Shown here: one piece after another, positions 39,666 through 42,860 of the stretch
Layout of the letters: each line of letters opens with the position of its first letter
Position numbering within the stretch: position 1 is the stretch's first letter
From: Branchiostoma floridae
Taxonomy: Eukaryota > Chordata > Leptocardii > Amphioxiformes > Branchiostomatidae
DNA length: 42,860 nucleotides
Reading direction: 5' to 3'
NCBI RefSeq assembly: GCF_000003815.2
Contig: NC_049995.1
Span: 16,769,441 to 16,812,300, forward strand
Position numbers and translations under genes: made by a program
Notes under the pieces: model-generated
What the model was told of the DNA's origin: nothing
The model's input: the letters and a program-made list of their open reading frames with translations, nothing else
Databases searched by the model: none

Positions 39666-41666
39666 ATGGCGGCTGCACCGTCAAGTTTGGGGACACAATT
39701 CCATGAAGAATTGACCTGCAGCATCTGCCTGGAGCTGTTCACCAGGCCCAAGGTGCTGCCCTGTCAGCACACCTTCTGTCAGGACTGTCTACAGGACCTT
39801 GCAAGTAAGCGAATGCCCTTAATACAGGGCCTTGCAAGTAGCAGAGTGTCCTTGCTACAGGGCCTTGCAAGACGAGTTCCCTTGCAGTGCCCAAACTGTC
39901 GTCAGCAGGTCAGGCTGCCACCCCAGGGGGTCACAGGTTTGCCAGACAACCACCTGGTGACAAGTCTGTGTGAGAGGCTGCAAAACCAGGCCACACTGTC
40001 AGGGGAAACAAAGGAACAACCCCAGTCTGGAAACAGGTGCAGCTTACACCCCTCAGAGGAAGTCAAGCTCTACTGTAAACAGTGTAACATGCCAGTTTGT
40101 AGTGAGTGTTGTGAAGAAGGCCATGATGGACATCAGACCAAGGGCCTTAAAAAAGCTGCACAGGAAAGGAGTTTGACAGTCCAGGCCTTGATCAATGAGG
40201 GGAGGAACATTCTGGAAAGTTACAGTAGCTTCATCAGAGATCTTGGAGAAAAAGAAAAAACCCTGATTGAACAGAAACAGCAGACAGACAACAGCATCAT
40301 TCACGCCTACAACCAAATTGTGCAGAAACTCACAGAGAGAAAGGATCACCTCTTATCTGAATCACATCAAAATCACAGTGCGAACTTGGAGAAAATACAG
40401 ACTGAAAGGGACAGAGTTTTGCCCGATGTTAACGATCTGTCTGCTGCCTGTGATCGAGCAGAACAAGAACTGCAGCAGGGATGGGTTGGATTCCATAGTC
40501 AGAAAACATTTATCTTAACAGAGATGGTGGAAAAGTACAGAGGAAAAGCAGCACCAACTCCTGTACAAACCCAGCCTGCTGTCTTTCAGCCCACAGACAC
40601 CCCAGTGCCAGAATTGGGACATGTGACGGTCCAGTCTCTCCCACCTGCACCAATCCCAGCAGCACCTGCACCAATCCCAGCAGCATTTGTAGCAGGGGGT
40701 AGAAGTCATCACAGAAGGAAAGGAAAGCATCAACCTGCACCAATTCGAGCAGCTCTCGCACCAATCCGAGCAGCACCTGCACCAATCCAAGCAGCACCTG
40801 CAGCAAAGGGCACAGGTCATCACCAGGATCAGTCTCAGAGGGTGACATTTGGTGGAAAGGGATCAGGAACAGGACAGTTCAATGGTCCATCCGGTGTTAC
40901 AGTGTCAGATGAAGGGGAGATCTTTGTAGCAGACTACTGGAACCAGAAGATCCAAGTCTTCACCCTGCAGGGAACATTTGTTCACCAATTTCCAACAGTC
41001 GTGTCAGGTGAAGAGAGAGTGACCCCACAAGATGTGGCCATGGACAGGGAGGGGAACCTGTGGGTGGTGGGCGACACACGGTCTGCTGAGTTTGCTGTGC
41101 AGTACAACAAACAGGGCAGTGTGCTGAGAAATTTTGACTTACAGAAGACAGGGTGGCACAGAGGAGTTGCCGTGGACACCAGGAGGAACCACATCCTCAT
41201 CACACAAACCACAGGAGACTGGCATGGTGAAGTTTTTGTGTACAGCCCAGATGGGACACTTGTGAGAACTGTGGGTCAGCAGCAGGGGATGAAGTATCCA
41301 CAGTACATCACTGTTGATAGGAAAGGAAACATTCTTGTGTCAGACTGTAACAATCACTGTGTCTATGTGTACAATGAGGATGGACAGTATCTGTTCCAGT
41401 TTGGATCCTTTGAGAGAAATGGTCAAGATCAGCTGTACAAACCCCGTGGCATCTGTACAGAGAGTGCAGGTAACATCATTGTGGCAGACAGTGGAAACAA
41501 CCGTGTAGAAATGTTTGACAAGACAGGAAAGTTCCTCAAGTTCATCACTACAGACATGGGCAAGCCATGGGCTGTTGCCATGACAACAAATGGACAGCTG
41601 GTGGTGACTTTGTGGGATAAATACTTCTTTAAGAACAACCACACAGTCTGCATATTTCATATATAA
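39666..41666 (+). CDS. Intronless TRIM-NHL protein, putative E3 ubiquitin ligase
   Basis: 666 codons in one exon. The start at 39666 (ATCATGGCGGCTGCA) is preferred: it gives MAAAPSSLGTQFHEELTCSI, typical of TRIM N-termini; the open frame reaches back to 39468. RING C3HC4 with ligands C18, C21, C33, H35, C38, C41, C75, C78; B-box 2 at about 125-156 (C125, H128, C137, C140, C145, C148, H153, H156); coiled coil ~165-290; Pro/Ala linker 296-382 with APIPAA/APIRAA repeats; NHL repeats ~392-650 (FGGKGSGTGQFNGPSGVTVS, ILVSDCNNHCVYVY, IIVADSGNNRVEMF). The RING contains an unusual 11-residue tandem insert between C41 and C75. It resembles TRIM2/3/56-like families but lacks a filamin domain; no vertebrate orthologue can be named. 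It probably lies inside SLC12A8 intron 12. Confidence 0.93.
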   Translation: MAAAPSSLGTQFHEELTCSICLELFTRPKVLPCQHTFCQDCLQDLASKRMPLIQGLASSRVSLLQGLARRVPLQCPNCRQQVRLPPQGVTGLPDNHLVTSLCERLQNQATLSGETKEQPQSGNRCSLHPSEEVKLYCKQCNMPVCSECCEEGHDGHQTKGLKKAAQERSLTVQALINEGRNILESYSSFIRDLGEKEKTLIEQKQQTDNSIIHAYNQIVQKLTERKDHLLSESHQNHSANLEKIQTERDRVLPDVNDLSAACDRAEQELQQGWVGFHSQKTFILTEMVEKYRGKAAPTPVQTQPAVFQPTDTPVPELGHVTVQSLPPAPIPAAPAPIPAAFVAGGRSHHRRKGKHQPAPIRAALAPIRAAPAPIQAAPAAKGTGHHQDQSQRVTFGGKGSGTGQFNGPSGVTVSDEGEIFVADYWNQKIQVFTLQGTFVHQFPTVVSGEERVTPQDVAMDREGNLWVVGDTRSAEFAVQYNKQGSVLRNFDLQKTGWHRGVAVDTRRNHILITQTTGDWHGEVFVYSPDGTLVRTVGQQQGMKYPQYITVDRKGNILVSDCNNHCVYVYNEDGQYLFQFGSFERNGQDQLYKPRGICTESAGNIIVADSGNNRVEMFDKTGKFLKFITTDMGKPWAVAMTTNGQLVVTLWDKYFFKNNHTVCIFHI

Positions 41667-41836
41667 GGACATACTGACTTAATTTTATGGTTAACATCCT
41701 CAAAACTAATGCACACGAGGGTAAAGAAAAAGAGAAAAATTCTGCAAAACATTCAGTTCATTCTTTCCCAGGCTTGGTTTGTCTTATGTTCACCTCCAGT
41801 AAGACTTCACATGTAAGTGACAATTGTCGCCATTTC

Positions 41837-41842
41837 AATAAA
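41837..41842 (+). terminator. Polyadenylation signal of the TRIM gene
   Basis: AATAAA 171 bases after the stop codon, followed by a T-rich stretch. A second AATAAA lies near 42041. Confidence 0.6.
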
Positions 41843-42366
41843 AATGTTTTTATTGTCATTCTTGTTTAAAGAGGGGAACAAGGGTGCTGTGGCCCCATGC
41901 CCTGACTATGTGCCCCTTATCCTGGAGAGCAGATCCTCTGGCATGTATGAAATTATGATTAACCAGAGGTGCTATTGGGTCATATGTGGCCAGATATTTT
42001 GGGGAAAAGGCGAAAACCAATGTGAGTGCAAATCCATGAAATAAAGTCAGTGTGGCCTAACTCCTGCCTGACTAACCAATGCACCTTGACAGTCCTGCAT
42101 GTACAATATACATGTCATGTATGATAAAAAGGAAAGACAACATTGAAAATTGAAAACACTTTTCCTGCAGGTGATCTGAAAGTAGACTTAAGTATGTTAG
42201 AAACGACCTGATAAATAAGCCCTATTCAGTAATGAACATGGCTACTGTTACAATTTGAGTTTGTTTAATATACACTATCATGTATTCACAATCATGTAAT
42301 ACTGCAGCTGTAAACAGCTCATGAGAAGATGAGAAAGCTTGTTATGGATGAAAGTGTACTTTTAGC
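41843..42366. other. Region after the TRIM gene, no feature seen
   Basis: AT-rich sequence with no exon recognised. Confidence 0.55.
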
Positions 42367-42738
42367 CTTTAGGCCACACCAATTTTATCTGCTGTTTCCC
42401 GGATTTCTCGACCATATTTTTTGGTATTTGAAAAAAAAAAAACTTTTAAAAATGATGGCCACACCTTATTTTGACAAAATTTCACTGCCTCTCCTTTCTC
42501 AAATTAACTATGGGCCTCAAATTCCAGTAGCTGTACGTGCCTATTTTGGACGGTACGTTTATCATTTTTCTTCAAACTTTGGACTTTGCTACCAGAGACC
42601 CCAAAATGTTGAAAGTTTAGGTTTTCCTGTTCAATCTCTCCTACCTCCGACTTTTAAAGTGTTTTTTTTTTCTACCAACTGACCCAATTTTTTCCGAAAA
42701 AATCTGAGAAACAACAAATAAAATTGTTCTGGCCTTAG
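42367..42738. mobile_element. Fold-back MITE with ~55-bp imperfect inverted repeats
   Basis: Left arm TTTAGGCCACACCAATTTTA...GCTGTTTCCCGGATTTCTCG; right arm, inverted, CTAAGGCCAGAACAATTTTA...GTTGTTTCTCAGATTTTTTC. Roughly four-fifths of positions agree over the first 45 bases. No coding capacity. Exact ends and target duplication are not clear. Confidence 0.6.
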
Positions 42739-42860
42739 CCATAATGATTGATGGTCATTATTGATGCCAGCCAAAATCCAAATTTGAAGATCAAAGGTTG
42801 AAGCACAAGACTTTGGTCCCAAATAGCCACTCCTGTCAGCCTGTTTAAACAACTAAGGTT

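Noticed and set aside
40510-40848. Minus-strand ORFs with repeated LLGLVQVLLGLVQ / DWCRCC
   Set aside because: Antisense shadow of the Pro/Ala-rich linker repeat of the TRIM gene.

Overview
The window looks like genomic DNA from a cephalochordate (amphioxus, Branchiostoma-like). This is an inference. The genes are intron-rich, with GT-AG junctions and proteins very close to vertebrate STT3A and SLC12A8. There is an intronless TRIM-NHL gene of the kind expanded in amphioxus, and the introns are full of minisatellites and MITE-like elements. Two runs of N (18394-18493 and 20954-21064) show it is a draft assembly.

Layout. (1) 1-7182, minus strand: the 5' part of STT3A, catalytic subunit of the ER oligosaccharyltransferase. 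Seven coding exons can be placed; the next one is present only as an array of eight truncated copies (8-1140), and the rest of the gene lies left of the window. (2) About 8300-8930: STT3A promoter with CCAAT boxes, apparently divergent, with a possible plus-strand first exon ending at 8925. (3) 8930-25960: gene-poor. It holds several minisatellites, a 1.47-kb terminal-inverted-repeat element at 15499-16972 inserted into one of them, and a candidate 6.6-kb element at about 17643-24230 with CpG-rich ends. (4) 25969-38339, plus strand: SLC12A8, an SLC12 (cation-chloride cotransporter) family member; twelve coding exons are placed and the last exon(s) are not found. (5) 39666-41666, plus strand: a single-exon TRIM protein (RING, B-box, coiled coil, NHL repeats), probably inside the last intron of SLC12A8. 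(6) 42367-42738: a fold-back element.

The most striking signal is shared by the two unrelated multi-exon genes. At least ten of their exon-intron junctions have been tandemly amplified. Each repeat unit straddles a splice site (end of exon + donor + start of intron, or end of intron + acceptor + start of exon). This leaves one complete exon followed or preceded by a ladder of exon 'ghosts' that keep a splice site. Periods run from about 40 to 186 bp and copy numbers from 2 to 8. In SLC12A8 exon 11 the 78-bp unit keeps frame and has no stop, so alternative donor use could add 26 or 52 residues of a membrane segment.

The genes do not form a pathway. STT3A works in N-glycosylation, SLC12A8 is a multi-pass transporter and the TRIM is a putative E3 ubiquitin ligase; they are simply neighbours. 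All assignments come from reading the sequence and remembered family features; no database search was run.
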